Shown one piece after another: positions 31,042-41,125 of a stretch of DNA of 64,000 nt (within the stretch, counting starts at the first letter, position 1; each line of letters begins with the position of its first letter). The notes under the pieces are model-generated. The model saw nothing but the letters and a program-made list of their open reading frames with translations. It was not told where the DNA came from and searched no databases. Both the position numbers and the translations under genes were made by a program. This DNA is from Neptuniibacter caesariensis (GTDB lineage Bacteria > Pseudomonadota > Gammaproteobacteria > Pseudomonadales > Balneatricaceae). The stretch covers positions 1,552,031 through 1,616,030 of the forward strand of contig NZ_CH724125.1 in NCBI RefSeq assembly GCF_000153345.1, written 5' to 3'.

Positions 31042-32121
31042 TTAGGCGTGCTCTTTTTCAAATGTTTGCATGAAGTCAATCAATGCATCAACTGCAGCTT
31101 CTGGGACTGCGTTGTATATACTGGCACGCATACCACCGACAGAACGGTGACCTTTCAGGTTAAGTAAACCCACTTCTTCTGCCTTCTCAAGGAAAACTTT
31201 ATCCAGTGCATCATCAGCCAGGGTAAACGGCACATTCATCCAGGAGCGGTTATTAAGCGCCATTGGATTACCGTAAAAATCACTACCATCAATGGCTGCA
31301 TACAGTTTCTCAGCTTTACGCTGGTTCATTGCAGCCATTGCTTCTACACCGCCCTGGTCTTTAAGCCATTTAAAGACCAGCCCTGCCAGATACCAGCCAA
31401 ACGTAGGCGGAGTATTCAGCATGGAATCAGCTTCAGCGTGCACTTTGTAGTCAAACATTGTTGGCGCATTTTCAATCACGCCGCCTAGCAGATCTTCTCT
31501 AACAATAACGACAGTTAAACCGGCAGGACCGATGTTTTTCTGCGCACCGGCATAGATCAAACCGAACTTATCCACATCGAGTGGGCGCGAAAGAATCGTA
31601 GAAGAAAGATCGGCAACCAGAGGCACATCAGACTGTGGAATATAATCGAATTCCAGTCCACCAATGGTTTCATTGGGCGTATAGTGGAGATAAGCAGCTT
31701 CAGGATTCAGCTTCAGCTCGTCCTGAGAAGGCACCGCTGTGAACCCATTTGCTTCGCTGCTACCTGCAACATTGACTTCACAATAACGTGCGGCTTCTTT
31801 AATGGCCTTTTTCGACCAGATACCTGTATTAATATAATCAGCAGATGATTTGCCACGTAGCAAATTCATTGGAATCATTGAGAACTGAGTCGTTGCTCCT
31901 CCTTGGAGGAAAAGCACCTTATAGTTGTCCCCAATTCCCATTAATTCTCGAAGATCTTGCTCTGCGGTTTCAGCAACAGATACAAACTCTTTACTACGGT
32001 GGCTCATCTCCATGATGGAGAGCCCTTTTCCGTGCCAATCGAGAAGTTCTTCCTGCGCCTGAGCCAATACCGCATCGGGTAGGCCCGCAGGACCCGCACT
32101 GAAATTAAACTTACGTGTCAT
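31042..32121 (-). CDS. serC: Phosphoserine aminotransferase
   Basis: SerC transaminates 3-phosphohydroxypyruvate to phosphoserine and also serves pyridoxal phosphate synthesis. The 359-residue protein starts KFNFSAGPAGLP. The PLP lysine lies in YAGAQKNIGPAGLTVVI, and GLSIMEMSHRSKEF is conserved. It begins the serC-pheA-hisC-tyrA/aroA-cmk-rpsA unit. A terminator (32151-32181) separates it from gyrA 68 bp upstream, so serC either has a promoter in that gap or relies on read-through. Confidence 0.97.
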   Translation of the reverse strand: MTRKFNFSAGPAGLPDAVLAQAQEELLDWHGKGLSIMEMSHRSKEFVSVAETAEQDLRELMGIGDNYKVLFLQGGATTQFSMIPMNLLRGKSSADYINTGIWSKKAIKEAARYCEVNVAGSSEANGFTAVPSQDELKLNPEAAYLHYTPNETIGGLEFDYIPQSDVPLVADLSSTILSRPLDVDKFGLIYAGAQKNIGPAGLTVVIVREDLLGGVIENAPTMFDYKVHAEADSMLNTPPTFGWYLAGLVFKWLKDQGGVEAMAAMNQRKAEKLYAAIDGSDFYGNPMALNNRSWMNVPFTLADDALDKVFLEKAEEVGLLNLKGHRSVGGMRASIYNAVPEAAVDALIDFMQTFEKEHA

Positions 32122-32150
32122 CTGCCTTAATCACTCTTTCTAAAGCATAT

Positions 32151-32181
32151 AAAAAAGTGCGGCACTTTTGCGCCGCACTTT
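32151..32181 (-). terminator. gyrA terminator
   Basis: AAAGTGCGGC and GCCGCACTTT form a 10-bp stem with an 8-base loop. On the minus strand it is followed by a run of six T. It lies 9 bp past the gyrA stop codon. Confidence 0.85.
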
Positions 32182-32189
32182 GTTACTGA

Positions 32190-34790
32190 TTACTCTTCAG
32201 CAGGTTCAGCCTGCGCTTCACCCTGTTGCTCGCTCTCTTCACCTTGAAGCAGCTCATCCTCTTCAGGCTCTTCGATACGGGCAACACTCACTAAGCGCTC
32301 ATCATCCGCAACACGAATCAATGTTACGCCTTGCGTATTTCGACCCAGCTCAGAGATTTCGTCACCACCAGTACGTACCAAGGTACCCTGGTCACTGATC
32401 AGCATTACATCATCACCGTCAAATACCTGCACGGCACCTGCCAGAGAACCATTTCGATCAGAACACTGTTGCGCAATCACACCCTGACCACCACGGCCTT
32501 TAACCGGGAAGTCATCTACTGCAGTCTTCTTACCGTAGCCATTTTCAGAAGCCGTTAGGATTTTTCCGCCCTCTTGCGGAATAATCAACGAGATGACTTT
32601 AACACCGTCATCCATCTTAACGCCTCGAACTCCTCGCGCTGTACGACCCATTGGACGGACATCTTCTTCACGGAAACGCATAGACTTACCAGCGCTGGTC
32701 ATCAACATGACATCATCTTCACCATTGGTAATTGCCGCACCAATCAGATGATCATCATCCAACAGATCCAATGCAATCAGACCACTCGCACGTGGACGGG
32801 AGAAGTTCGTCAGCGCTGTTTTCTTAACAGTACCGGACGCTGTAGCCATGAAGATAAACTTGTCTTCTTCATATCCACCGACAGGAAGAATGGTGCTGAT
32901 ACGTTCCCCTTCATCCAATGGCAGGATATTCACGATAGGACGACCACGAGCGGTACGACTCGCGACAGGAATTTCAAAGACGCGCAACCAATAAACCTTA
33001 CCCCGATCGGTGAAACAGAGGATGGTATCGTGGGTATTTGCGATCAGCAGATGCTCGATAAAGTCTTCATCTTTAATGGCAGCTGCAGATTTACCTTTAC
33101 CGCCACGACGCTGAGACTGATAGTCAGTCAATGGCTGAGTTTTCGCATAACCACCATGAGAGATGGTTACCACCATATCCTCTTCAGTAATCAGGTCAGC
33201 AACTGTCAGATCTTTACGGGAAGCAGTGATTTCCGTTCGACGTTCATCACCATACTCTTCCAGAATCGCCTCCAGCTCTTCACGAATAACTTCCATCAGG
33301 CGCTCGTGTGAGCCAAGAATTTTCAGCAACTCAGCAATACGCTCAAGCAGCTCTTTATATTCCGCGATCAGTTTTTCATGTTCAAGACCGGTCAGACGAT
33401 GCAGACGCAGCTCAAGAATAGCCTGAGCCTGAGCAGGGGAAAGATTATACTTACCTTCACGAAGTCCGTACTGCTCTTCCAGATCTTCAGGGCGACAAGC
33501 ATCTTCACCTGCACGCTCCAGCATCTGTATTACATCACCAGGCGTCCAGGCTTCTGCGATAAGACGCTCTTTCGCTTCCGCTGGTGTTGGAGATGTTTTG
33601 ATCAGTTCAATAACCGGATCAATATTTGCCAGCGCTACCGCTAAACCTTCCAGGATATGACCGCGCTCGCGTGCCTTACGCAGCAAGTAAACCGTACGAC
33701 GAGTTACTACTTCACGACGATGGCGAATGAAGCATTCCAGCGCAGTTTTAAGATCCAGAATCTTAGGCTGACCATCAACAAGGGCAACCATGTTGATACC
33801 GAAAACCGATTCCATCTGTGTCTGAGCAAACAGGTTATTGATAACCACATCAGGCATTTCGCCACGACGTAGCTCGATAACAATTCGCATACCGTCTTTG
33901 TCAGACTCGTCGCGAAGCTCTGTAATACCTTCAATCTTCTTATCTTTAACCAGCTCAGCGATCTTTTCGATCAAGCGAGCTTTGTTCAGCTGATAAGGGA
34001 TCTCAGTGATAATCAGTGACGCCTTGCCACTCTTCTGATCTTCCTCTACATGGTGTTTAGCACGCACATAGATACGACCACGCCCTGTGCGGTATGCCTG
34101 CAGGATACCGGCGCGACCATTAATGATACCGCCTGTTGGGAAATCCGGACCTGGAATAAACTCCATCAGGTCATCAACAGACAGATCTGAATTTTCAATT
34201 AGCGCAATACAACCGCGAACAACTTCAGATAAGTTGTGGGGCGGAATATTGGTTGCCATACCTACCGCAATACCGGAGGAGCCATTCACCAAAAGGTTTG
34301 GCACACGGTTAGGTAAAACCGCTGGAATTTTCTCAGTACCATCGTAGTTGTCTACGAAATCGACCGTTTCTTTCTCCAGATCGGCCAGTAGCTCATGCGA
34401 AATCTTATCCATGCGGATCTCGGTGTATCGCATCGCCGCGGCCGAGTCACCGTCGATGGAACCGAAGTTACCCTGACCATCAACCAGGGTGTAACGCATG
34501 GAAAAGTCTTGCGCCATTCGTACGATAGTATCGTAAACCGCGCTATCGCCATGCGGATGGTATTTACCGATTACATCCCCAACCACACGGGCCGATTTCT
34601 TATATGCTTTATTCCAATCGTTGCCCAGCTCATTCATCGCAAATAGCACACGACGATGCACCGGTTTTAGGCCGTCTCTCGCATCTGGTAACGCACGACC
34701 TACGATTACGCTCATCGCGTAATCAAGGTATGACTGCTTCAGTTCATCTTCGATGTTAACTGGCAGGATTTCTTTGGCTAAATCACCCAT
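32190..34790 (-). CDS. gyrA: DNA gyrase subunit A
   Basis: GyrA carries the DNA-breaking tyrosine and the DNA-wrapping domain of gyrase. The 866-residue protein follows E. coli numbering closely at the N-terminus. The active-site Tyr122 is in [10 protein letters not shown], and the quinolone region has Ser83 and Asp87 (HGDSAVYD), the susceptible-type residues. The GyrA box QRRGGKG starts the C-terminal wrapping domain, and the protein ends in an acidic tail rich in Glu, Gln and Ala. It heads the supraoperon and is transcribed divergently from ubiG. Confidence 0.98.
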   Translation of the reverse strand: MGDLAKEILPVNIEDELKQSYLDYAMSVIVGRALPDARDGLKPVHRRVLFAMNELGNDWNKAYKKSARVVGDVIGKYHPHGDSAVYDTIVRMAQDFSMRYTLVDGQGNFGSIDGDSAAAMRYTEIRMDKISHELLADLEKETVDFVDNYDGTEKIPAVLPNRVPNLLVNGSSGIAVGMATNIPPHNLSEVVRGCIALIENSDLSVDDLMEFIPGPDFPTGGIINGRAGILQAYRTGRGRIYVRAKHHVEEDQKSGKASLIITEIPYQLNKARLIEKIAELVKDKKIEGITELRDESDKDGMRIVIELRRGEMPDVVINNLFAQTQMESVFGINMVALVDGQPKILDLKTALECFIRHRREVVTRRTVYLLRKARERGHILEGLAVALANIDPVIELIKTSPTPAEAKERLIAEAWTPGDVIQMLERAGEDACRPEDLEEQYGLREGKYNLSPAQAQAILELRLHRLTGLEHEKLIAEYKELLERIAELLKILGSHERLMEVIREELEAILEEYGDERRTEITASRKDLTVADLITEEDMVVTISHGGYAKTQPLTDYQSQRRGGKGKSAAAIKDEDFIEHLLIANTHDTILCFTDRGKVYWLRVFEIPVASRTARGRPIVNILPLDEGERISTILPVGGYEEDKFIFMATASGTVKKTALTNFSRPRASGLIALDLLDDDHLIGAAITNGEDDVMLMTSAGKSMRFREEDVRPMGRTARGVRGVKMDDGVKVISLIIPQEGGKILTASENGYGKKTAVDDFPVKGRGGQGVIAQQCSDRNGSLAGAVQVFDGDDVMLISDQGTLVRTGGDEISELGRNTQGVTLIRVADDERLVSVARIEEPEEDELLQGEESEQQGEAQAEPAEE

Positions 34791-34849
34791 TCCCTATCCT
34801 TGAATCACTCTCACAACGGAAGGTTTCCGCGGATATTTTTAACCGACGG

Positions 34850-34858
34850 AGTATATCA
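34850..34858 (-). promoter_or_regulatory. Candidate extended -10 promoter of gyrA
   Basis: On the minus strand TGATATACT fits the TGnTATAAT extended -10 pattern, with five of six hexamer matches. It lies about 60 bp ahead of the gyrA start. No strong -35 is visible. Confidence 0.4.
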
Positions 34859-34987
34859 CAATTCAAGCGAGAGAATCCTGAAAAAATAAGCGCTTAAGTA
34901 ATTAAAATCCTAGATACATTCAGAACTGTTTCAGATCCCCTTTGGAGTGTTAGAATGTCAGCAAAATTATATGCTTAATGATCGATC

Positions 34988-35713
34988 ATGACTCAGTCTG
35001 AAAATACGTCTAAACAGAACATTGATCCGGAAGAGATCGCTAAATTTGAAGAACTTGCCAGCAAATGGTGGGATCGCAACAGTGAATTCAAACCACTGCA
35101 TGACATCAACCCTCTCAGGGTTGGCTTTATCGACAAGATTGCCAGCCTGTCCGGAAAACGTGTTTTAGATGTGGGTTGCGGCGGAGGCATTCTCTCTGAA
35201 TCGATGGCCCAACGGGGCGCCGAGGTCACCGGCATCGACATGGGTGCAGCCCCTCTTAAAGTAGCCAAGCTTCACGGCCTTGAGAGCGGCGTAAATGTCA
35301 CTTACAAGCAGATCACAGTTGAAGAACTCGCTGCAGAAGAGCCTGAATCCTATGATGTTGTTACCTGTATGGAGATGCTGGAGCACGTACCCGATCCATC
35401 TTCGATCGTTGCGGCATGTGCCAGACTCTGCAAACCAGGCGGCCAGGCTTTTTTCTCTACACTGAACCGCAATCCTAAGAGCTACCTGTTTGCGATTCTC
35501 GGTGCCGAGAAGGTACTTAAACTCGTACCTGAAGGCACACATGACTTTAAAAAGTTTATTCGCCCCTCAGAGCTAGGCAACTGGATTCGACAAAGCGGCC
35601 TTAAGAACACTGAAATTTGCGGCATGACATACAACCCGGTTACCAAGACATACAGCCTTCACCCAACCGATGTTGATGTGAACTATATGATCGCAACCGA
35701 GAAGCCTGAGTAA
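34988..35713 (+). CDS. ubiG: Ubiquinone biosynthesis O-methyltransferase
   Basis: UbiG carries out both O-methylations in ubiquinone synthesis using S-adenosylmethionine. The 241-residue protein has the SAM motif [16 protein letters not shown] and the family start [30 protein letters not shown] (given as one conserved block, about residues 12-41). [11 protein letters not shown] is also typical. Its stop codon abuts the ATG of mupP, giving a ubiG-mupP-yciK unit as in Pseudomonas. Confidence 0.97.
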   Translation: MTQSENTSKQNIDPEEIAKFEELASKWWDRNSEFKPLHDINPLRVGFIDKIASLSGKRVLDVGCGGGILSESMAQRGAEVTGIDMGAAPLKVAKLHGLESGVNVTYKQITVEELAAEEPESYDVVTCMEMLEHVPDPSSIVAACARLCKPGGQAFFSTLNRNPKSYLFAILGAEKVLKLVPEGTHDFKKFIRPSELGNWIRQSGLKNTEICGMTYNPVTKTYSLHPTDVDVNYMIATEKPE

Positions 35714-36397
35714 ATGAATCACCTGTCCGCTTCCGTTTTGTTTGATCTTGACGGCACACTGATCGATACGGCGCCTGACTTCCACGCGGTAATCAACCTA
35801 CTGCTAAAAGAAGAAGGGCTGCCCGAAGTCAGCTACGAGTTTTTACGCCAACATGTATCAAATGGCGCCCGAGCCATGATTGCCGCATCATTCGAGCTAG
35901 CGGAGGGAGATGAGCGCTTTACCCGTCTTCACAAACGCATGCTGGAGATCTACCTCTCTCATCTGGATAAAGAGAGCAAATTGTTCCCCGGCATTGCCGA
36001 TACACTAGTTTGGCTAAACGACAATAAAATCCCATGGGGTGTCGTAACCAATAAGCCTGAGCTTTACACGATCCCGGTACTTCGCGGACTAGGCATTATT
36101 GATCAGGCACAAAGCATCATTTGCCCGGACCATGTTGAAAATAGAAAGCCCCACCCTGAGCCTTTATTCCTTGCCTGCAAACAGCTCGACAAGATACCTG
36201 AACATAGCGTTTATGTAGGTGATCATGTCAGGGACATTGAAGCAGGAAATCGAGCAGGTATGGTGACTATTGGCGCCAGTTACGGCTATCTCAATGACGG
36301 CGAAGACCCTATCTCCTGGCAGGCGGATCACTACATTGAATGTGCAACAGAGCTTAAGCCCCTGCTACAATCCATATACAAAGATATTGCTTCTTAA
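35714..36397 (+). CDS. mupP: HAD-family N-acetylmuramic acid 6-phosphate phosphatase MupP (Gph-like)
   Basis: The 227-residue protein is a HAD phosphatase with the nucleophile motif DLDGTLIDT (Asp11, Asp13), the VTNKP motif, a Lys in NRKPHPEP and the GDHVRDIEAG magnesium site. It looks like phosphoglycolate phosphatase. However, in pseudomonads the gene between ubiG and yciK is mupP, which dephosphorylates MurNAc-6-phosphate in cell-wall recycling and so affects intrinsic fosfomycin resistance. I assign MupP on family and context; a Gph role is the alternative. Confidence 0.85.
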   Translation: MNHLSASVLFDLDGTLIDTAPDFHAVINLLLKEEGLPEVSYEFLRQHVSNGARAMIAASFELAEGDERFTRLHKRMLEIYLSHLDKESKLFPGIADTLVWLNDNKIPWGVVTNKPELYTIPVLRGLGIIDQAQSIICPDHVENRKPHPEPLFLACKQLDKIPEHSVYVGDHVRDIEAGNRAGMVTIGASYGYLNDGEDPISWQADHYIECATELKPLLQSIYKDIAS

Positions 36398-36411
36398 TCA
36401 GGAACAGAAAC

Positions 36412-37152
36412 ATGTTTGAGTACCAGGCACCTGAAAATCTTCTAAAAGACAGAATCATTCTGGTAACCGGCGCCGGCGACGGCATTGGCCGCGTAGCAGC
36501 AAAGACTTTTGCCGCCCATGGCGCAACCGTCATTCTATTAGGTCGCACGCTGGAAAAATTAGAGCATGTTTATGATGAAATCGAAGCGGCTGGTCATCCT
36601 CAACCAGCGCTGGTTCCGCTGAATCTGGAAAGCGCACAAGAGCACGATTTTATCGAGCTGACCAACACTCTGGAACAGGAGTTCGGCCGAATCGATGGCA
36701 TTCTTCACAACGCCAGTCTTTTGGGCGTTCGCACACCGATTGAGTCATATGACCCGGTAATCTGGCAACAAGTTATGCAGGTGAATGTTAACGCACCTTT
36801 CATGCTAACCCAGATCCTTATGCCTTTATTAGAAAACTCTGAGAACCCATCGATTGTTTTCACCTCATCCAGCGTAGGCAGAAAAAGCAAAGCCTACTGG
36901 GGTGCTTATGCAGTATCGAAGTTTGCAACCGAAGGCCTGATGCAGACTCTGGCAGATGAACTCAGCAACATAAGCAAAATCCGAGTCAACTGCATCAACC
37001 CAGGTGCCACCCGCACGCAGATGCGCGCAGATGCTTACCCTGGCGAGGACCCTTCTACCGTGGCAGCCCCAGAAGATATTATGCCACTGTACTTATACCT
37101 TATGGGATCAGACAGCCAGGAAACTCACGGGCAATCACTTGACGCCCAATAA
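36412..37152 (+). CDS. yciK: YciK-type short-chain dehydrogenase/reductase
   Basis: A 246-residue SDR with the cofactor motif VTGAGDGIGRVAA near residues 19-31, NAS at the expected position (LHNASLLG), catalytic Ser in SSSVGRKSKAYWGAY and the YAVSK pair, and NCINPGATRT. It is orthologous to E. coli YciK; the physiological substrate is unknown. It lies 14 bp after mupP, with AGGA ahead of the ATG, and ends at a shared bidirectional terminator. Confidence 0.9.
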   Translation: MFEYQAPENLLKDRIILVTGAGDGIGRVAAKTFAAHGATVILLGRTLEKLEHVYDEIEAAGHPQPALVPLNLESAQEHDFIELTNTLEQEFGRIDGILHNASLLGVRTPIESYDPVIWQQVMQVNVNAPFMLTQILMPLLENSENPSIVFTSSSVGRKSKAYWGAYAVSKFATEGLMQTLADELSNISKIRVNCINPGATRTQMRADAYPGEDPSTVAAPEDIMPLYLYLMGSDSQETHGQSLDAQ

Positions 37153-37181
37153 GCTGGGAGCACCACTCCCTGAATTCCGGA

Positions 37182-37215
37182 CATAAAAAAACAGCCAGAT
37201 GGCTGTTTTTTTATG
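37182..37215. terminator. Bidirectional terminator between yciK and rluB
   Basis: CATAAAAAAACAGCC and its exact complement form a 15-bp stem around AGAT, with A and T runs on the two sides. It can stop transcripts from both convergent genes. Confidence 0.9.
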
Positions 37216-37220
37216 CCTGA

Positions 37221-38051
37221 TTAATTACCTTCCTGACGGCGGGCTTTCTGCTTTTTAAAACGACGCTGATATTTTTGCTTTTCATCAGCTGTCATTTTAG
37301 GCGCTCGTTTAGGCTTCAGTTCCAGCATTTTAGAAAGCGAGTTAACCTCTTTAACAGTTAATTCTTTCCACGTACCGGAACGCACATCACTCGGCAGAAA
37401 CAGAGGCCCGAAGCGAACTCGCTTCAAGCGGTTAACCTGTATTTCCTGCGATTCCCAAAGCCGACGCACCTCTCGGTTACGCCCTTCCATAACAACACAG
37501 TGATACCATTTGTTCGCGCCTTCACCATCAAAGAACTGAACATCCGTAAAGCGCGCCATTCCATCTTCAAGCAACACTCCATCCTTCAAACGCTGAAGCA
37601 TTGCCTCATCAACATCACCCAGCACGCGTACAGCATATTCCCTGTCAATCTGAGCGGAAGGGTGCATCAACGCATTGGCCAACTCACCATCCGTCGTGAA
37701 CAGCAACAATCCCGACGTGTTGATATCCAAGCGACCAATAGCGATCCAACGCCCCTCTTTAAGTGGCGGCAGATGACGAAAAACCGTAGGCCTGCCTTCC
37801 GGGTCATGCCGTGTGCAGATTTCACCAACAGGCTTGTTATAGATCAGCACCCTTCTCTCGGCCTGATTATCAAAAATCAGTGGCGTTTTACGACCATCCA
37901 CTTCGACCTGATCACCTTCAGAGATTCTATCTCCCAACGTGGCAACCTGACCATTAACCTGAACTCGACCCTCTTTGATCCAACGCTCCATCTCACGACG
38001 TGAGCCTACACCGGAGCGCGCCAGAACCTTATGTAACTTTTCATCTGCCAT
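37221..38051 (-). CDS. rluB: 23S rRNA pseudouridine synthase RluB
   Basis: RluB makes pseudouridine 2605 in 23S rRNA. An S4 RNA-binding domain comes first (EKLHKVLARSGVGSRREMER). The RsuA/RluB/E/F catalytic domain follows, with the catalytic aspartate in GRLDINTSGLLLFTTDG and NREVRRLWES later on. I chose the ATG at 38051, which aligns with the E. coli N-terminus; in-frame ATGs at 38063 and 38069 are possible and no start has a clear ribosome site. The C-terminal 25 residues are very basic (RRFKKQKARRQ). Confidence 0.93.
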   Translation of the reverse strand: MADEKLHKVLARSGVGSRREMERWIKEGRVQVNGQVATLGDRISEGDQVEVDGRKTPLIFDNQAERRVLIYNKPVGEICTRHDPEGRPTVFRHLPPLKEGRWIAIGRLDINTSGLLLFTTDGELANALMHPSAQIDREYAVRVLGDVDEAMLQRLKDGVLLEDGMARFTDVQFFDGEGANKWYHCVVMEGRNREVRRLWESQEIQVNRLKRVRFGPLFLPSDVRSGTWKELTVKEVNSLSKMLELKPKRAPKMTADEKQKYQRRFKKQKARRQEGN

Positions 38052-38095
38052 TTGACGCACCATAGACATTAAGCTGAGTATTTATCAGCGATAAA

Positions 38096-38124
38096 ATAAA
38101 AAAGCCCTTTCAAAAGAAAGGGCT
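38096..38124 (-). terminator. Terminator of the H-NS family gene
   Basis: On the minus strand AGCCCTTTC and GAAAGGGCT form a 9-bp stem with a 4-base loop, followed by a run of T. It lies about 25 bp past the stop codon. Confidence 0.85.
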
Positions 38125-38148
38125 CTATAAACGAATAGATCTCATATT

Positions 38149-38541
38149 TTAAATGAGACAATCGTCCTTAGTAAATCCTTTATCGAAATAAGCCTGGAAT
38201 GCTAACGGTGTACGACCACGGCCGGACCACTCATGCTCATTCCCTTCATCATCAACAATTCGATACTTAGGCTGAACCTTTTTCTTAGGCGCAGCTGTTT
38301 CACCAATCAGACTCATCAAATCATTAATATCAACGCCTGCATCCTGCATACTTTGACGAATCGATTCAATTTTCGCAGCTTTTTCCTGCTCAGCCGCTAA
38401 AACAGCCTCTTCTTCAGCTCGCTTATCTTCCGTGATTACAGTCAAATCAGAAATAACTTTTTCTAACTCTGCCACTGATAAATCATGACATTGTTTACGT
38501 AGCGAATTTTTACGCGTTAGAATTTTTAGAAAATCAGACAT
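38149..38541 (-). CDS. H-NS family nucleoid protein
   Basis: The 130-residue protein has an N-terminal coiled-coil oligomerisation region (about 1-75, MSDFLKILTRKNSLRKQCHD with heptad-like Leu/Ile) and a C-terminal H-NS DNA-binding domain. The latter has the motif YRIVDDEGNEHEWSGRGRTP, where the GRGRTP hook enters the AT-rich minor groove. Such proteins silence AT-rich and foreign DNA. It is shorter and differs from enterobacterial H-NS. I chose the start at 38541 because it gives the usual MSDFLKIL N-terminus; a longer frame begins at 38574. It is monocistronic with its own terminator. Confidence 0.9.
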   Translation of the reverse strand: MSDFLKILTRKNSLRKQCHDLSVAELEKVISDLTVITEDKRAEEEAVLAAEQEKAAKIESIRQSMQDAGVDINDLMSLIGETAAPKKKVQPKYRIVDDEGNEHEWSGRGRTPLAFQAYFDKGFTKDDCLI

Positions 38542-38623
38542 TTCCACACTCACCGATAATAAATAAACAGACACATGATGCTATAAAGATATATTAATCA
38601 AGAAATATGTAAAGCCAACTTAA

Positions 38624-39241
38624 TTAAAAATCAGATACATCACCTGCGCCTTCACGAATAATTTCAGGCGTTTCTTCAACTAAATTAATTACACTTGTAG
38701 CTTCCATTCCGCAATAACCACCATCAATTACAAGATCGACTTGATGCTGAAGTAGCTCGCGCATTTCATATGGATCCATTAAAGGCATCTCTTCCCCTGG
38801 CATTATTAGAGAAGTACTCATTATTGGCTCACCTAAAGCTTCTGTTAATGCCAGCGCAATCGGATTATCAGGGATCCTGATTCCGATCGTTCTCCTTTTG
38901 GGATGAAGCAATCTTCTTGGAACTTCGGAGGTAGCCTTTAGAATAAAAGTATAAGCGCCTGGGGTATGTGACTTCAAAAGACGATAACAGCTATTATCAA
39001 CCTTCGCATAAGTACTTATTTCACTCAGATCACGACACACCAGAGTAAAGTTGTGCTTATCATCCAACTGTCTAATTCGCTTAATCTTTTCAAGCGCCGA
39101 CTTATCTCCCAGATGGCAGCCTAGCGCATAGGCGCAATCCGTAGGATAAATAACAACCCCACCACGATTAATAATTTCTACCGCTTGATTAATCAAACGC
39201 TGCTGTGGGTTTTCAGGATGGATCTGGAAAAACTGACTCAC
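38624..39241 (-). CDS. yciO: YciO-like member of the threonylcarbamoyl-AMP synthase (Sua5/YrdC) family
   Basis: The 205-residue protein starts MSQFFQIHPENPQQRLINQA, nearly identical to E. coli YciO. It has the family signatures YPTDCAYALGC, KHNFTLVCRDLSE, PGAYTFILKA and SVINLVEETPEIIREG. YrdC-type enzymes make threonylcarbamoyl-AMP for tRNA t6A; YciO is a paralogue whose own role is less clear. Translation begins at GTG (39241) with AAGG upstream. Confidence 0.9.
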   Translation of the reverse strand: MSQFFQIHPENPQQRLINQAVEIINRGGVVIYPTDCAYALGCHLGDKSALEKIKRIRQLDDKHNFTLVCRDLSEISTYAKVDNSCYRLLKSHTPGAYTFILKATSEVPRRLLHPKRRTIGIRIPDNPIALALTEALGEPIMSTSLIMPGEEMPLMDPYEMRELLQHQVDLVIDGGYCGMEATSVINLVEETPEIIREGAGDVSDF

Positions 39242-39317
39242 AATTAAAAGCCTTATTAAAGCAGAAGAGTTTTAATTTTAACTCAATTCAGCTGATTTTC
39301 GTATAACCTGGCATTTT

Positions 39318-40151
39318 TTAGAGCAGATAATTGAGCACATGATTTTCCTGGCCTTTCAAAGGCGGGTATTTACCCAAATCGGTCCAACCATTAGACGGCG
39401 TGTGAAAATCACTTCCCGCCGAGACCATTAATCTGTTTTCAGCTGCAATTCTTAATAAATGAAATTGATGATCAGGGGTTGCACCCGGGTAAGATATTTC
39501 TATTCCATCCCCACCAATGGATACAAAGTCCGCAACCAGTGCTCTGATTTTGGTGAATGTCATTTTATACTTTGTCGGATGCGCTATAACGGATACGCCA
39601 CCTGCTCGCTTAATAACTGAAACAGCCTCTTCAATAGATGGCCATTCCATTTTCACATCCCCGCGCTTACCCGCTCCCAGATACTTTTTGAAAGCCTGCT
39701 GCTCGTTAGCAACAAGACCCTTTTCAACCATTGCGCGGGCATAGTGAGGCCGCCCCACCACACCATTTCCAGCAAGCTTTTGTGCATCGTCATATAAATC
39801 AGGCAAACCCAGCTTCACCATTCTTTGCGCGATAGCCTGTGAACGAGCAACACGAAGCTCATTAATTCTCGCCAAATAAGCATTTAGTTCCGATGAACCA
39901 GAGTCAAACCCCAAACCAACCAGATGAATAACCCGACCATTCCACAGGCAGGTTAATTCAGTCCCCGGGATAATCTTTATTCCTTCATCGGAATAGCGCT
40001 CTATTTCCCTTACACCCTGAACCGTATCATGATCAGTTAATGCCAGGATTTTAATATCCCTACTTCGGGCCCGCTCTAACAATTCTAATGGGGCCAGCGC
40101 ACCATCAGAGGCCGTAGAATGGCAATGTAAGTCGTAACTTGGTAAATCCAT
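39318..40151 (-). CDS. rnm: PHP-domain 5'-nuclease (YciV/RNase AM)
   Basis: The 277-residue protein is a PHP phosphoesterase. Metal ligands are visible in DLHCHSTASDG (residues 7-17), LTDHDT, PGTELTC, VGRPHYARAM, VIAHPTKY and SAGSDFHTP. The E. coli homologue (YciV, renamed Rnm/RNase AM) trims 5' ends of rRNAs and degrades short RNA and 3',5'-bisphosphonucleotides. It lies beside yciO as in E. coli, and is divergent from yciB. Confidence 0.9.
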   Translation of the reverse strand: MDLPSYDLHCHSTASDGALAPLELLERARSRDIKILALTDHDTVQGVREIERYSDEGIKIIPGTELTCLWNGRVIHLVGLGFDSGSSELNAYLARINELRVARSQAIAQRMVKLGLPDLYDDAQKLAGNGVVGRPHYARAMVEKGLVANEQQAFKKYLGAGKRGDVKMEWPSIEEAVSVIKRAGGVSVIAHPTKYKMTFTKIRALVADFVSIGGDGIEISYPGATPDHQFHLLRIAAENRLMVSAGSDFHTPSNGWTDLGKYPPLKGQENHVLNYLL

Positions 40152-40221
40152 AAGGTTTCACTGTTTATATAAAGTCGCTTCGAACTTATACTTTACTTTT
40201 CATCCACTGATTGCAACGAAC

Positions 40222-40770
40222 ATGAAGCTTTTATTAGATTTTTTACCGATTATTATTTTCTTTGCTGTTTATAAAACAACAAATGACATTATTTTAGCGA
40301 CAGCTATCTTGATTCCAGCGACACTTCTCCAGATGCTTTACACTTGGTTCAAGACCCACAAGATTGAAAAAATGCAGCTGGTCACACTTGTCCTTGTCGT
40401 GCTACTAGGTGGAGCGACCGTTCTATTTCAGGATAAGACCTTCATCCAGTGGAAGCCCACTATTGTAAATTGGTTATTTGGTATTGCCTTTTTGGGCAGC
40501 CAGTTCATTGGCGAAAAGACCATTGTAGAAAGGCTTATGGGAGGAAGCATTTCCATGCCTGCATTTGCCTGGAAAAAACTTAACATAGCCTGGGTAATCT
40601 TCTTTATCGTCCTGGGTATTGTGAACCTTTTTGTAGCCTATACGTTTAGTGAAGAAATCTGGGTAGAATTTAAACTCTTTGGCATGCTTGGCCTAACACT
40701 TGTCTTTGTGATCGCGCAGGGGTTTTACCTTTCGCGACACATGGAAAATACCGAACAGAACGAAAAATAA
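40222..40770 (+). CDS. yciB: Inner membrane septation protein YciB (IspZ)
   Basis: The 182-residue protein has five to six membrane helices and the family sequence [18 protein letters not shown] at its start, [20 protein letters not shown] (conserved block near residues 75-95) and [12 protein letters not shown]. YciB is linked to cell-envelope synthesis and division in enterics; its molecular action is unsettled. yciI follows 11 bp downstream, so the two are one unit. Confidence 0.92.
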   Translation: MKLLLDFLPIIIFFAVYKTTNDIILATAILIPATLLQMLYTWFKTHKIEKMQLVTLVLVVLLGGATVLFQDKTFIQWKPTIVNWLFGIAFLGSQFIGEKTIVERLMGGSISMPAFAWKKLNIAWVIFFIVLGIVNLFVAYTFSEEIWVEFKLFGMLGLTLVFVIAQGFYLSRHMENTEQNEK

Positions 40771-40781
40771 AGGGAATACAC

Positions 40782-41081
40782 GTGTATTACGCAATTATCT
40801 CTGAAGATATAGAGAACAGTCTGGAAAAACGCCTGGCAGCTCGTCCGGATCACCTGGCCCGTTTACAGCAACTCAATGAAGAGGGGCGTTTACTGATAGC
40901 CGGCCCGCACCCTGCTATCGATAGCGAAGACCCGGGTGCCGCTGGTTTTACCGGCAGTTTAGTTGTTGCTGAATTCAATTCCCTTGAAGATGCTCAAAGC
41001 TGGGCTGACGCAGACCCATATATTGATGCTGGCGTATACGCAAAGGTTGTCGTTAAACCCTATAAAAAAGTTTTGCCATAA
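40782..41081 (+). CDS. yciI: YciI-like protein
   Basis: The 99-residue ferredoxin-fold protein starts at GTG with AAAGGGAA ahead. It has the usual [28 protein letters not shown] layout (about residues 1-28), a [20 protein letters not shown] loop with the conserved His-Pro, and [21 protein letters not shown] at the end. The family is small and its function is not established. It ends 211 bp ahead of the OmpA-like gene. Confidence 0.9.
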   Translation: MYYAIISEDIENSLEKRLAARPDHLARLQQLNEEGRLLIAGPHPAIDSEDPGAAGFTGSLVVAEFNSLEDAQSWADADPYIDAGVYAKVVVKPYKKVLP

Positions 41082-41125
41082 CTGCGGGTAAAAAACCGAG
41101 ACCAAAGGCTAAGAGCAGTCTTGTA

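Noticed and set aside
32574-33311. 245-codon open frame opposite gyrA
   Set aside because: It is a shadow of the gyrA C-terminal domain, with no recognisable motif.
33800-34700. Possible quinolone-resistance changes in GyrA
   Set aside because: Ser83 and Asp87 are both present, the susceptible form.
35714-36397. Plain phosphoglycolate phosphatase (gph)
   Set aside because: Sequence alone allows it, but the ubiG-X-yciK context is that of mupP; kept as an alternative in the entry.
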